Part shown: piece by piece, positions 43,651-53,356 of the stretch | How positions within the stretch are numbered: the stretch's first letter is position 1 | Layout of the letters: each line of letters starts with the position of its first letter | NCBI GenBank assembly: GCA_035317605.1 | Contig: DATHGT010000045.1 | Span: forward strand, 1 to 57,555 | DNA length: 57,555 nucleotides | From: DATHGT01 sp035317605 | GTDB lineage: Bacteria > Methylomirabilota > Methylomirabilia > Rokubacteriales > CSP1-6 | Direction: 5' to 3' | Notes under the pieces: model-generated | Databases searched by the model: none | The model's input: only the letters and a program-made list of their open reading frames with translations | What the model was told of the DNA's origin: nothing | Program-made: the position numbers and the translations under genes

Positions 43651-44252
43651 TGTTCACGGGGATCGTCGAGGAGCTGGGCGAGATCCGCGAGGTGAGGGAG
43701 ACCGCCGCCACCCGGCGGCTCGTGGTCAGCGCCGCCGTCACCCTCGACGGCAGCGAGCTGGGGGCCAGCGTGGCCATCAACGGCGTCTGCCTCACGGTCG
43801 TGGAGCGGACGGGCGACGGATTCGCGTTCGACGTGGGGCCCGAGACGCTCGAGCGGACCGCGCTCTCGCACGTGGTCGTCGGCGATCGGGTCAACCTGGA
43901 GCGTCCGCTCCGGCTCGGCGCGGCCCTCGGCGGGCACCTCGTCCTCGGTCACGTCGATGGGGTAGCCCTCGTCACCGACGTATCGCGTGTAGAATCTACG
44001 GCACGGGTTCGCTTTGCCCTGCCCGGTCCGGAGCTGGCGCCGTTGCTGGTGTCCAAGGGCTCGGTGGCCGTCGACGGGGTGAGCCTCACCGTGGCGGCGC
44101 TGGACGATGCGGGCTTCGAGGTGATGTTGATTCCGCACACGCTGGAGGTCACGAACCTGAGACGGCTCACGCCAGGACGAGCGGTCAACATCGAGACCGA
44201 CGTGATCGGCAAGTACGTGCTCCGATCGCTCGCCCTCAGGGGGACGGCATGA
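43650..44252 (+). CDS. ribE: Riboflavin synthase alpha chain
   Basis: This 200-residue protein is the usual length and contains the internal duplication of the lumazine-binding barrel. MFTGIVEELGEI is the classic N-terminus. SVAINGVCLTVV in the first half and SVAVDGVSLTVA in the second show the duplicated motif. GHLVLGHVDGVA holds a ligand loop. It dismutates two 6,7-dimethyl-8-ribityllumazine molecules to riboflavin. The ATG overlaps the ribD stop by one base. Confidence 0.96.
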   Translation: MFTGIVEELGEIREVRETAATRRLVVSAAVTLDGSELGASVAINGVCLTVVERTGDGFAFDVGPETLERTALSHVVVGDRVNLERPLRLGAALGGHLVLGHVDGVALVTDVSRVESTARVRFALPGPELAPLLVSKGSVAVDGVSLTVAALDDAGFEVMLIPHTLEVTNLRRLTPGRAVNIETDVIGKYVLRSLALRGTA

Positions 44253-45460
44253 CGGTGCTCTCCACGGTCGAAGAGGGGATCGAGGAGATCCGCCAGGGGC
44301 GGATGCTCGTCGTCGTCGACGACGAGGACCGCGAGAACGAGGGCGACCTCGTGATGGCCGCCGACAAGTGCACGCCCGAAGCCATCAACTTCATGGTCAA
44401 GCACGGACGCGGGCTCATCTGCGTCCCCATGACGGGTGAGCGGCTCGACGAGCTGCAGATTCCCATGATGGTGCCCAACAACACCGCGCCCCTGGGCACC
44501 GCGTTCACCCAGACCGTGGACGCGCGGCACGGCGTGACGACCGGGATCTCCACCTACGACCGCGCGGTGACCACCCGGATCCTGGTGGCCGCCGGAACCA
44601 AGCCGACCGATCTGACCCGTCCCGGACACATGAACCCGCTGCGGGCCGAGCCGGGCGGGGTGCTCCGCCGGGCCGGTCACACCGAGGCGGCCGTCGATCT
44701 GGCCCGGCTGGCCGGCTGCTATCCCGCGGGCGTGATCTGCGAGGTGCTCGACGACGAGGGCCGGATGGCGCGGCTGCCCGAGCTGGCCGTCATCGCGGGC
44801 CAGCACGGCCTCAAGATGATCACGATCCGAGACCTGATCGAGTACCGGCGCCACAAGGAGAAACTGGTCCAGCGCGTGGCCACCACGCGGCTGCCCACGG
44901 AGTTCGGCGAGTTCACCGCCGTCGCTTTCGAGACCACGGTCTATCGGCGCGTGCACATCGCGCTGATCAAGGGCGACGTGGCGGGCGACGAGCCGGTGCT
45001 GGTGCGGATGCACTCCGAGTGCCTCACCAGCGACGTGTTCCGCTCCCGGCGGTGCGACTGCGGCCCTCAGCTCGAGAAGGCGTTGTCGATGATCCAGAAG
45101 CAGGGGTGCGGTGTGCTCGTGTACCTGCGTCAGGAGGGCCGGGGGATCGGGCTGCACAACAAGATCCGCGCCTACGAGTTGCAGGACCAGGGGCAGGACA
45201 CGGTCGAGGCCAACGAGAGCCTCGGGTTCAAGGCCGACCTCCGCGACTACGGCATCGGGGCCCAGATCCTCGTCGATCTCGGCGTGCGCAAGTTCCGCCT
45301 GCTCACCAACAATCCGAGAAAGATCGTGGGACTCGAGGGCTACGGCCTTCAGTTCGTGGAGCGCGTCCCCATCGAGGTCCCGGCGACCGACGACAACCGC
45401 AAGTACCTCAGCACGAAGCGGGACAAGCTCGGTCACCTGCTCTCGTCGCTGCCGGACTGA
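44249..45460 (+). CDS. ribBA: Bifunctional 3,4-DHBP synthase/GTP cyclohydrolase II
   Basis: This 403-residue fusion supplies both precursors of riboflavin. The N-terminal DHBP synthase has VVDDEDRENEGDLVMAAD, HGRGLICVPM and RPGHMNPLRA. The C-terminal cyclohydrolase II has MHSECLTSDVFRSRRCDCG, whose three cysteines bind zinc, and YLRQEGRGIGLHNKI. Both active sites look intact. ATG 44249 overlaps the ribE stop. Confidence 0.97.
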   Translation: MTVLSTVEEGIEEIRQGRMLVVVDDEDRENEGDLVMAADKCTPEAINFMVKHGRGLICVPMTGERLDELQIPMMVPNNTAPLGTAFTQTVDARHGVTTGISTYDRAVTTRILVAAGTKPTDLTRPGHMNPLRAEPGGVLRRAGHTEAAVDLARLAGCYPAGVICEVLDDEGRMARLPELAVIAGQHGLKMITIRDLIEYRRHKEKLVQRVATTRLPTEFGEFTAVAFETTVYRRVHIALIKGDVAGDEPVLVRMHSECLTSDVFRSRRCDCGPQLEKALSMIQKQGCGVLVYLRQEGRGIGLHNKIRAYELQDQGQDTVEANESLGFKADLRDYGIGAQILVDLGVRKFRLLTNNPRKIVGLEGYGLQFVERVPIEVPATDDNRKYLSTKRDKLGHLLSSLPD

Positions 45461-45464
45461 GAGC

Positions 45465-45965
45465 ATGGCGGGGCGAGCGCCTGCGCCGCGTCGGGATCAC
45501 GTCGACGCCTCCGCGCGTTACGCCGTGGTGGCGGCGCGCTTCAACGAATCCATCAGCCGCCGACTGGTCGAGGGCGCGCTCCACGCGTTCGCCGCGGCCA
45601 AGGTCGCCGAGGACCGCGTGGACGTCCACTGGGTGCCCGGCTCGTTCGAGCTGCCGCTGGCCGCGATGCATCTGGCGGAGTCCAGGCGTTACGCCGGCAT
45701 TGTCTGCGTCGGGGTGGTGATCCGCGGGCAGACCCCGCACTTCGAACACGTCGCGCGCGAAGCCGCCTCGGGGATCCGTCACGTCGCGCTGACCACCGGC
45801 GTGCCGACGGGCTTCGGCGTCATCACCACGCTCGACGAGGAGCAGGCCTGGGCGCGCGCGGGCGGCGCCGTCGGCAACCGCGGCGAAGAAGCCGCTGCCG
45901 CCGTCATCGAGATGGCCGCGTTCGTTCAGCAGGTCAAGCAGGGCACCCGCAAGCGGCGGCGCTGA
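45465..45965 (+). CDS. ribH: 6,7-dimethyl-8-ribityllumazine synthase
   Basis: This 166-residue protein forms lumazine from DHBP and the ribitylamino pyrimidine. VVAARFNESISRRLVEGA, VPGSFELPLAAMHLAES and VIRGQTPHFEHVAREAASG match the family, with the catalytic His in the last. FGVITTLDEEQAWARAGG replaces the usual GVLTTDNMEQA-like segment. The first 12 residues are extra and polar. Its stop overlaps the nusB ATG. Confidence 0.95.
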   Translation: MAGRAPAPRRDHVDASARYAVVAARFNESISRRLVEGALHAFAAAKVAEDRVDVHWVPGSFELPLAAMHLAESRRYAGIVCVGVVIRGQTPHFEHVAREAASGIRHVALTTGVPTGFGVITTLDEEQAWARAGGAVGNRGEEAAAAVIEMAAFVQQVKQGTRKRRR

Positions 45966-46381
45966 TGGGCAGACGACGAAAGGCGCGGGAAGTCGCGCTG
46001 CAGTTTCTCTATCAGCTCGATCAACACGGCGACACGGATCCGACCGAGCACGAGACGGAATTCTGGAGCCGGCACCCGGTGGACGAGGCCACGCGCGCGT
46101 TCGCCTCCACGCTCGTGCGGGGCGCCATGAGCCGTCACATCGAAGTCGACAAGCTCATCGCCCAGTACACGGAGCACTGGGATCTCGACCGGATGGCGGT
46201 CGTCGACCGCAACATCCTGCGCCTGGCCGTGTACGAGCTGCTCGATCAGAGCACGGCGCCGCCCAAGGTCGCCATCAACGAGGCGATCGAGATCAGCAAG
46301 AAGTTCGGGACCGGCGAATCGAGCCGGTTCATCAACGGGATCCTCGACCGCGTGCACAAGGAACTGCGCGCGGCGTCCTGA
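45965..46381 (+). CDS. nusB: Transcription antitermination factor NusB
   Basis: This 138-residue all-helical protein binds boxA RNA with NusE (S10) during rRNA antitermination. RRKAREVALQFLYQLDQHG is the N-terminal RNA-binding helix. LDRMAVVDRNILRLAVYELL and VAINEAIEISKKFGTGESS are the signature segments near the end. ribH-nusB synteny is widespread. Confidence 0.96.
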   Translation: MGRRRKAREVALQFLYQLDQHGDTDPTEHETEFWSRHPVDEATRAFASTLVRGAMSRHIEVDKLIAQYTEHWDLDRMAVVDRNILRLAVYELLDQSTAPPKVAINEAIEISKKFGTGESSRFINGILDRVHKELRAAS

Positions 46382-46394
46382 GGGGCGGGATCCC

Positions 46395-47120
46395 GTGCGC
46401 TACGCGATCCTGTCCGACATCCACGGCAACCTCGAGGCCCTCCACGCGGTGCTCGCCCACGCCGATTCCCGCGCCGAGGCCGTGCTGGTCCTCGGCGACA
46501 TCGTCGGCTACGGCGCGGATCCCCAGGCCTGCCTCGAGCGGGTGGCCGAGCGCGCCGACGCGGTCGTGGCGGGAAACCACGAGCATGGGGTCGTCGGGAT
46601 GCTCGATCTCGGGTGGTTCAACGATCGAGCGCGGATGGCGCTGGAATGGACGCGCGGGCAGCTCGATGACGATCACCTCGCGTGGCTCCGCACACGGCCG
46701 CTCACCGTGGAGATCGACGACGCCACGCTCGTGCACGCCTCGCCCGATCAACCCGCTGAGTGGGACTACCTGCTCTCCGCGGAGGACGGGTTCGACGTCT
46801 TCGGCGCCTTCGCCACCCGGCTCTGCTTCGTCGGCCACTCGCACCGGCCGGCCGCGTGGTCCGTCGGCTCGTCCGGCCGCGCCCACGAACCGGGGACGCA
46901 CGAGATCGACCTCGAGGCGGGCCGGCGCTACGTGATCAACGTCGGCAGCGTGGGACAGCCGCGCGACCGTGACTCGCGCGCCTCCTACGCGCTCTGGGAC
47001 CTCGACGCTCGCCGCGTGACCATCGAGCGCGTGCCCTACGATCGAGTCACCGCGGGACGGAAGATCCTGAGCGCGGACCTGCCGAGATTCCTCGCCGACC
47101 GCCTGATGATCGGCGCTTGA
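46395..47120 (+). CDS. Calcineurin-like metallophosphoesterase (YfcE/MJ0936-type)
   Basis: This 241-residue protein has the full metal-site series: ILSDIHGNLEALHAVL, LGDIVGYGADP, AGNHEHG and CFVGHSHRPAAW. A final NVGSVGQPRDRDSRASYAL is typical of this subgroup. Members hydrolyse phosphodiesters or phosphomonoesters, often of uncertain physiological substrate. GTG 46395 follows a GGGGCGGGA ribosome-binding site. Confidence 0.88.
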   Translation: MRYAILSDIHGNLEALHAVLAHADSRAEAVLVLGDIVGYGADPQACLERVAERADAVVAGNHEHGVVGMLDLGWFNDRARMALEWTRGQLDDDHLAWLRTRPLTVEIDDATLVHASPDQPAEWDYLLSAEDGFDVFGAFATRLCFVGHSHRPAAWSVGSSGRAHEPGTHEIDLEAGRRYVINVGSVGQPRDRDSRASYALWDLDARRVTIERVPYDRVTAGRKILSADLPRFLADRLMIGA

Positions 47121-48634
47121 CGACGGGCCCGCTGCGCGAGGTCGCCGTTCACGGGCTCGCGGTCGTGGCCGGCGCCGTGGCGCTGGCGCTGGCCTTTCCC
47201 GGAACGGACTGGTCGGGCGCGGCGTGGGTCGCGCTGGCTCCCGTCGTCGTGCTTGCGCTCCTGCGCCCCCCGCGCGCGGCGTTCGGTCTCGGGTGGCTCG
47301 GGGGCTTCGTGTTCTTCCTGCTCCTGCTGCGCTGGCTGAACTTCACGTTCCGGGTCTACAGCGCGATCCCGTGGCCGCTCGTGTGGCTTCCCACCGCGCT
47401 GCTCGCGGCCTACTGCGGTCTCTACACCGGTCTGTTCGCGGGCGCGCTGTCGTGGATCGGGGCTCGTCGCTCGAGCCTCGCCGCCGTCGCCGCCGCTCCC
47501 TTCCTGTGGGTCGTGCTCGAGTGGACGAGGGGATGGCTGATGGGAGGCTTTCCGTGGGGCCATCTCGGCTACTCGCAGTATCGACACCTCGCGGTCATTC
47601 AGATCGCCGAGCTGGGCGGAGTCTACGCGGTGTCGTTCCTGGTGATCGCGGTCAACGCCGCGCTGGCCGCGGTCGTCGTGTCGGGGCCGAGACGCGCGGC
47701 CGCGCCGCTCGGAATCGCCGCGCTCCTCGTCGTGGCCACGCTCACGTTCGGCCACGCTCGTCTCGGTGAGGTCGCGCCGGCCGAGACGGCATCGATCGCG
47801 GCCCTGCAGCCGTCCATCGCCCAGCCGCTCAAGTGGGACCCCAACTTCGCCATGAGCACGCTCGCCAACTACTTCGACCTCACGCGCCGGGCCGGGCAGG
47901 CGCGGCCGGACCTCATCGTGTGGCCGGAGACGTCGACCCCGACCGTGCTTCGACAGGACCCCGCGCTGCTGGCCGCGCTGCGCCGGCTGTCGGGGGAAGT
48001 GGGGGCGCCGCTGCTCGTCGGCTCCGTCGACATCGATCAGGCCTCGGCGCCGAAGTATCGTAACAGCGCATTCTTGCTGGACGAACGAGGCGTGGTGAAC
48101 AGGTATGATAAAATTCAACTCGTTCCATTTGGTGAATACGTGCCGCTCTCGGGCGTGATCGGCTTCGTGAGGGGTTGGGCCGAGTTCATCGCGGATCTCG
48201 AGCCCGGCTCCCGCAGCGTGGTGTTCTCGGGTCCGCCAGCCCCCTTTGGGATCGTGATCTGTTACGAAGGGATCTTTCCGGCGCTGGTGCGCCGTTTCGT
48301 GAAGGACGGTGCCCGCTTCATGGTGAACATGACCAACGACGGCTGGTTCGGCGAGACCGCCGGCCCGCTTCAACATCTCGCGATGTACCCGTTCCGGGCG
48401 GTGGAGCACCGTGTCTCGGTGGTGCGCGCCGCCAATACCGGTGTTTCGGCCATGATCGCTCCGAGCGGAGAGATCACCCGGACGCTGCCGCCCTTCACGC
48501 GCGGCGTGCTCGCCGACCGCGTCCCCCTGCGGACTCGCCAGACGCTCTACACGCGCCTGGGCGATTGGCTCGCCTACCTTTCGCTCGCGGTGTCGGCCGT
48601 CGGCCTTGGCGCCGCCGCCTGGCGGAGAGCGTAA
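47117..48634 (+). CDS. lnt: Apolipoprotein N-acyltransferase
   Basis: This 505-residue inner-membrane enzyme adds the third acyl chain to lipoproteins. The N-terminal half holds about seven membrane helices. The nitrilase domain carries Glu in IVWPETSTPTV, Lys in NRYDKIQLVPFGEYVPL and Cys in IVICYEGIFPALVR. MTNDGWFGETAGPLQHLAM and FRAVEHRVSVVRAANTG follow. TTG 47117 overlaps the previous stop (TTGA). The lolC-lolD genes downstream move such lipoproteins onward. Confidence 0.95.
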   Translation: MTTGPLREVAVHGLAVVAGAVALALAFPGTDWSGAAWVALAPVVVLALLRPPRAAFGLGWLGGFVFFLLLLRWLNFTFRVYSAIPWPLVWLPTALLAAYCGLYTGLFAGALSWIGARRSSLAAVAAAPFLWVVLEWTRGWLMGGFPWGHLGYSQYRHLAVIQIAELGGVYAVSFLVIAVNAALAAVVVSGPRRAAAPLGIAALLVVATLTFGHARLGEVAPAETASIAALQPSIAQPLKWDPNFAMSTLANYFDLTRRAGQARPDLIVWPETSTPTVLRQDPALLAALRRLSGEVGAPLLVGSVDIDQASAPKYRNSAFLLDERGVVNRYDKIQLVPFGEYVPLSGVIGFVRGWAEFIADLEPGSRSVVFSGPPAPFGIVICYEGIFPALVRRFVKDGARFMVNMTNDGWFGETAGPLQHLAMYPFRAVEHRVSVVRAANTGVSAMIAPSGEITRTLPPFTRGVLADRVPLRTRQTLYTRLGDWLAYLSLAVSAVGLGAAAWRRA

Positions 48635-49738
48635 TGGCCGGCGAGCTGCGTCGCGAGGTCGCCGAGCAGGCCCGGCGCGTCGATGAGCTGCGGAGGCATC
48701 TTTGACATCCCTGAGAAGGAAAAGCGGCTCAGCCAGCTCGACGCCGAGATGGGGGCGCCGAGCTTCTGGGAGGACAACCGCCGCGCCCAGGAGCTGATCC
48801 GCGAGCGGTCGGATCTCCAGCGATTGGTGACGCGGGTCACCGAGCTCGCCAAGCAGGCCGAAGACCTGGGCGTCCTGCTCGAGCTTGCGGACGAAGCCGG
48901 CGACAACAGCCTCGACACCGAGATCGACGACGGCCTCCGTCAGCTGCGGCGGGAGCTGGATGACTTCGAGCTCAAGCTCATGCTCTCCGGCCCCCACGAC
49001 AACAAGGCGTGCGTGCTGTCCATCCACCCCGGCGCCGGCGGCACCGAATCCCAGGACTGGGCCCAGATGCTGATGCGCATGTACCTCCGCTGGTGCGAGC
49101 GCCAGGGCTTCAAGGCCGAGGTCGTCGACCTGCTGCCCGGCGAAGAGGCGGGGATCAAGTCCGCCACCATCGAGGTCACCGGGGATTACGCCTACGGATA
49201 CCTGCGAGGGGAGATGGGCGTGCATCGTCTCATCCGCATCTCGCCCTTCGACGCCTCCCGGCGCCGCCAGACGAGCTTCGCCTCGGTGGCGGTCGTCCCC
49301 GAAGTCGACGACGTGGAAGTGACCGTGCGCGAGGACGATCTGCGTATCGACGTGTTCCGTTCCTCGGGTCCGGGTGGGCAGGGCGTCAACACCGCGGACT
49401 CGGCGGTGCGGATTACCCACCTGCCCACCAACATCGTGGTTCAGTGCCAGAACGAGCGCTCGCAGCTCCGCAACCGCGACACCGCGATGCGCATCCTCAA
49501 GGCCCGGCTCTTCGAAGTGGCCCAGAAGCAGCAGCGGGAGGAGCTCAAGGAGCTGACCGGCGAGAAGAAGGAGATCGCGTTCGGCAGTCAGATCCGCTCC
49601 TATACCTTCCATCCGTATCAGCTGATCAAGGACCATCGGACCAGCCTGGAAGTCGGCAACGTCGAGGCCGTGATGGACGGCGACCTCGAGGCGCTGATCA
49701 CCGCCTATCTCCTGTGGGCGCGGGGACGCGAGGCGTGA
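48634..49738 (+). CDS. prfB: Peptide chain release factor 2, with programmed +1 frameshift
   Basis: The gene must be read as 48634-48702 joined to 48704-49738. The first 23 codons (MAGELRREVAEQARRVDEL, then RRHL) end at an in-frame TGA at 48703-48705. A +1 shift at CTT TGA C continues as D-IPEKEKRLSQLDAEMG, giving a 367-residue RF2, close to the E. coli length. RF2 ends translation at UGA and UAA. Key motifs are GAGGTESQDWAQMLMRMY, HRLIRISPFDASRRRQTSF and SSGPGGQGVNTADSAVRI, where GGQ is the catalytic loop. The SPF anticodon-like tripeptide is present. Its start overlaps the lnt stop (TAATG), and lysS overlaps its end. Confidence 0.96.
48692..48706 (+). promoter_or_regulatory. RF2 programmed +1 frameshift site
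   Basis: GGAGG (48692-48696) lies three bases before the slippery CTT (48700-48702), which is followed by TGAC. This is the same arrangement as in E. coli prfB. When RF2 is scarce the ribosome pauses at TGA and slips from CTT to TTT, making more RF2. Confidence 0.95.
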
Positions 49739-51282
49739 GCGGGGACGAGCTGCCGCCGCTCCTGCGCCAGCGCCGGGAGAGCCTCGACGCGCTGCGCGCC
49801 CGCGGCATCGATCCGTTCGGCACGCGCTTTCCGGTCACCCACTGGGCCGGCGATCTCAAGGGCCGCCTCGACGGAGCCGGCGAAGACGAGCTGAAGGCGT
49901 TCGGGCCGGTGGGCGTGGCCGGTCGGCTCGTCGCCCTCCGCCATCACGGCAAGACGTGCTTCGCTCACCTGATGGACTACACCGGGCGCATCCAGCTCTA
50001 CGCGCGCGCCGATCAGCTGGGCGACGACTATGCGCTCTTCACGGGCCTCGACGTCGGCGACTTCGTCGGGGTCACCGGCGAGCCATTTCGCACGCGCACG
50101 GGCGAACTGACCGTCGCGGTCAAGGCGTTCACGGTGCTGTCGAAGTCGCTGCGGCCACTGCCGGAGAAGTGGCACGGCCTGCGCGACGTGGAGACGCGGT
50201 ACCGCCAGCGCTACGTCGACCTCGTGGTCAATCCCGAGGTCCGGGAGATCTTCGTGCTGCGCTCGCGGCTGGTGAAGGCGCTCCGTGAGTTCCTCGACGC
50301 CCGCGGCTTCCTCGAGGTCGAGACGCCGATGATGCAGCCCATTCCCGGCGGCGCCACCGCGCGGCCGTTCGTGACCCATCACAACGCGCTCGACGTCGAC
50401 CTCTACCTGCGTGTCGCGCCCGAGCTGTACCTCAAGCGGCTGCTCGTGGGCGGCTTCGACCGGGTCTACGAGATCAACCGGAACTTCCGCAACGAGGGAG
50501 TGTCGACCCAGCACAACCCCGAATTCACGATGCTGGAGTTCTATCAGGCCTACGCCGACTACACCGACCTCATCGAGCTGACCGAGGAGTTGTTCGTCCA
50601 CCTGGCGCGGACCCTCAAGGGCACGCTCACGCTGCCGTGGGGGGACGACACGATCGATCTCACGCCTCCCTGGCGACGGTTGCCGTTCTTCGAGGGGATC
50701 TCCGAACAGCTACAGGCGTCGGTGACGCCGGATGCGCCGGTGGAAGAATTTCGGGAGGCCATCGAGAAAGCCCGGGCGGTGCGGGCTCTGGCCGCCGACG
50801 TTCCGAGCGTGGCCGCGATCAACAGCTGGAAAGACTGCTTCGAGACCCTGGTCGAGCCGACGCTGGTGCAGCCGACGTTCGTGACGGACTTCCCCATCGA
50901 GCTGTCGCCGCTGTCCAAGCGCAAGCGCGAGAACCCGCGGCTCGTCGACCGGTTCGAGCTGTTCGTGGGCCGCCGCGAGCTGGCCAACGCGTACTCCGAG
51001 CTGAACGACCCCATCGACCAGCGCGAGCGGTTCCTCCAGCAGGCCGCCGAGCGCCAGCGCGGCGATGATGAAGCCCACTGGCTCGACGAGGACTACGTGC
51101 GGGCGCTCGAATACGGGATGCCGCCGGCGGCGGGGGAGGGGATCGGTATCGATCGGCTGGTGATGCTCTTCGCCAATCAGCCGTCGATCCGCGAGGTCAT
51201 CCTGTTTCCGCACCTGCGTCCGGAGGCTTCGCACGACCCGACCGACGAGGGAGCGGACGCCTCGGAGGCGGCCGGCGCATGA
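49735..51282 (+). CDS. lysS: Lysyl-tRNA synthetase, class II
   Basis: This 515-residue enzyme attaches lysine to tRNA-Lys. An N-terminal OB-fold domain binds the anticodon (VAGRLVALRHHGKTCFAHL). The catalytic core has motif 2 in VYEINRNFRNEGVSTQHNPE and motif 3 in GEGIGIDRLVMLFANQPS. GTG 49735 overlaps the prfB stop. A prfB-lysS-lolC-lolD order is common in several diderm phyla. Confidence 0.96.
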   Translation: MSGDELPPLLRQRRESLDALRARGIDPFGTRFPVTHWAGDLKGRLDGAGEDELKAFGPVGVAGRLVALRHHGKTCFAHLMDYTGRIQLYARADQLGDDYALFTGLDVGDFVGVTGEPFRTRTGELTVAVKAFTVLSKSLRPLPEKWHGLRDVETRYRQRYVDLVVNPEVREIFVLRSRLVKALREFLDARGFLEVETPMMQPIPGGATARPFVTHHNALDVDLYLRVAPELYLKRLLVGGFDRVYEINRNFRNEGVSTQHNPEFTMLEFYQAYADYTDLIELTEELFVHLARTLKGTLTLPWGDDTIDLTPPWRRLPFFEGISEQLQASVTPDAPVEEFREAIEKARAVRALAADVPSVAAINSWKDCFETLVEPTLVQPTFVTDFPIELSPLSKRKRENPRLVDRFELFVGRRELANAYSELNDPIDQRERFLQQAAERQRGDDEAHWLDEDYVRALEYGMPPAAGEGIGIDRLVMLFANQPSIREVILFPHLRPEASHDPTDEGADASEAAGA

Positions 51283-52511
51283 GCCGCGGGCTGCCCTTCG
51301 AGCTGTTCCTCGGCCTCCGCTATCTCACCGCGCGGGGGCAGCGGACGAACCTCTCGCTGTTCGTGTGGATCGGCGTGGGCGGGGTGTTCCTCGGCGTAGC
51401 GGCCCTGATCGTGGTGCTCGCGGTGATGACGGGCTTCCAGGACGGCATCCGCGACAAGATCATCTCCGCCAACCCGCATCTGCTGATCTTCCAGACCGGC
51501 GCCGGCCTGGCCGACGCCGACGGCGTCGCCGCGCGCGTGCGGACCGTCCCCGGCGTGCGCTCGGCCACCCCGTTCGTGCTCCAGCAAGCGTTGTTCACCA
51601 CCGAGGGCGGCGGCTCTCACGGCGGCCTCGTGCGTGGTGTCGCACTGCACGACCCCTCCGTGCTCGCGGATATCAAGCGGCAGATCGGCTCCGGCTCGCT
51701 CGACCCGCTCGTCAGTGGCCGGGGGGGCATCCTGCTCGGCGTGGAGCTGGCGCGGACGCTCGGCGTGATTCCGGGAGACGCGGTCACCGTGATCTCTCCG
51801 AAGGCCGCGATCACCGCCGTCGGGATGGTCCCGAAGATGCGCCGATTCACGGTGGCGGGGACTGTCCAGATCGGCATGTACGAGTACGACGCGTCGATCG
51901 CCTACCTCGGCCTCGACGCCGCGCGCGAGTTCGCCGATTTACCGGCCGGCGTCACCGGGCTCGAGGTGAAGCTCGACGATCCTTTCGCGGCCAAGAAGGT
52001 GGGGGCGGCCATCTCTCGCAGCCTGGGCTTTCCGTTCTGGATCCGTGATTGGATGGACATGAACCGGAACCTCTTCGCCGCCCTCCAGCTCGAGAAGCTC
52101 GCCCTGTTCGTGATCGTGACCATCATCGTGCTGGTGGCGGCGTTCGCGATCATCGGCCATCTGGTGCTGCTGGTGGCCGAGAAGCGCAAGGAGATCGGCG
52201 TCCTCAAGGCCATCGGCGCCTCGGGGCCGAGCATCACGCTGGTGTTCTTCTGCGTCGGCATGATGATCAGCGTGGCCGGGACCGTGGCGGGGAGCGCGGT
52301 CGGGCTGGCCCTGATCTGGGTGCAGAACACCTACAAGATCATCCGGCTGGCTGGCGACGTGTACCAGATCGACCACCTTCCGATGAAGCTGTCGCCCACG
52401 GACTTCGTCCTCATCATCGGCGCCACGCTGGTGCTGTCGTTCCTGGCCACGGTCCTGCCCGCCCGCCGCGCGGGCGCCCTTTCCCCCGTCGACGTGCTGA
52501 GATATGAGTGA
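51279..52511 (+). CDS. lolC: Lipoprotein-releasing ABC permease (LolC/LolE family)
   Basis: This 410-residue permease has one N-terminal membrane helix (SLFVWIGVGGVFLGVAALIV), a large periplasmic MacB-type domain, and three C-terminal helices of the FtsX fold. PARRAGALSPVDVLRYE is the usual end. The LolCDE complex extracts mature lipoproteins from the inner membrane. Only one permease gene is present, so a homodimer (LolF-like arrangement) is likely. Its ATG overlaps lysS by four bases. Confidence 0.93.
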   Translation: MSRGLPFELFLGLRYLTARGQRTNLSLFVWIGVGGVFLGVAALIVVLAVMTGFQDGIRDKIISANPHLLIFQTGAGLADADGVAARVRTVPGVRSATPFVLQQALFTTEGGGSHGGLVRGVALHDPSVLADIKRQIGSGSLDPLVSGRGGILLGVELARTLGVIPGDAVTVISPKAAITAVGMVPKMRRFTVAGTVQIGMYEYDASIAYLGLDAAREFADLPAGVTGLEVKLDDPFAAKKVGAAISRSLGFPFWIRDWMDMNRNLFAALQLEKLALFVIVTIIVLVAAFAIIGHLVLLVAEKRKEIGVLKAIGASGPSITLVFFCVGMMISVAGTVAGSAVGLALIWVQNTYKIIRLAGDVYQIDHLPMKLSPTDFVLIIGATLVLSFLATVLPARRAGALSPVDVLRYE

Positions 52512-53205
52512 CGACATCCTCCTGGTCGGCGAGGACATCGAGAAGGAATACCGCGTGGGGCCGGAGCTCGTCCGGGTGCTGCGTGGAGCGACCGTCGGCG
52601 TCAATGCCGGCGAGGTGGTGGCGCTGGTCGGAGCCTCGGGGGTCGGCAAATCGACGCTGCTGCACATCATGGGGACGCTTGACCGGCCGACGGCGGGCCG
52701 CGTGAGCTGGCGTGGTCAGGACCTCTTCGCGCGGGGCGAAGCCGAGCTGGTCAAGTTCCGCCGTGAGGAAGTCGGGTTCGTGTTCCAGTTCTACAATCTG
52801 CTGGGCGAGATGACCGCGCTCGAAAACGCGATGCTGCCCTCGTTGCTCTGCCGCCGCTCCACTCGAGAGGCCCGCGCGCTCGCGGCCGAGGCGCTGGCCG
52901 AGGTCGGGCTCGCCGATCGCCTGCATCATCGCCCTGGCGAGCTGTCCGGCGGAGAGCAGCAGCGCGTCGCGGTCGCGCGCGCGCTCATCAATCGACCGCA
53001 TCTGATCCTCGCCGACGAGCCGACCGGCAACCTCGATCCCAAGACGAGCGAGGTGGTCTTCGAGCTGTTCATGCGTCTGGCCGCGGAGCGTGGTTTGGCC
53101 TTCCTGATCGCGACCCACAACCCGGAGCTGGCGCGGCGTGCCGACCGCATTTACCGCCTCGTCGACGGCCGCGCCCGCGAGATCATCGCGGCGGACTCCA
53201 CGTGA
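52504..53205 (+). CDS. lolD: Lipoprotein-releasing ABC ATPase LolD
   Basis: This 233-residue ATPase powers the LolC permease encoded upstream. Walker A is GASGVGKSTLLHIMGTLD near residue 43. The Q-loop is FVFQFYNLLGEMTALEN. LSGGEQQRVAVARALINRP is the signature, and LILADEPTGNLDPKTSE is Walker B. Its ATG lies 8 bases inside lolC. Confidence 0.95.
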   Translation: MSDDILLVGEDIEKEYRVGPELVRVLRGATVGVNAGEVVALVGASGVGKSTLLHIMGTLDRPTAGRVSWRGQDLFARGEAELVKFRREEVGFVFQFYNLLGEMTALENAMLPSLLCRRSTREARALAAEALAEVGLADRLHHRPGELSGGEQQRVAVARALINRPHLILADEPTGNLDPKTSEVVFELFMRLAAERGLAFLIATHNPELARRADRIYRLVDGRAREIIAADST

Positions 53206-53282
53206 GCCAGGCGGCGTCGACGCGAAATCAAGCAGTTAACGCTCGTGAAGAAAAAGGCTAGCGGCCCATTTCGCCGGGAGCT

Positions 53283-53288
53283 ATACTG
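53283..53288 (+). promoter_or_regulatory. Candidate -10 box of clpC
   Basis: TATACT lies in the 151-base gap between lolD and clpC, about 68 bases before the clpC GTG. The -35 region at the matching distance is poor. GGGTGGGGG just before the GTG is the ribosome-binding site. No CtsR or CIRCE operator was recognised. Confidence 0.4.
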
Positions 53289-53356
53289 AGTCCGATCTAG
53301 CTGTCCGTTAAAGAAAAATCGGCAGTGGGCGACGACGAAAGGGGTGGGGGAAACTC

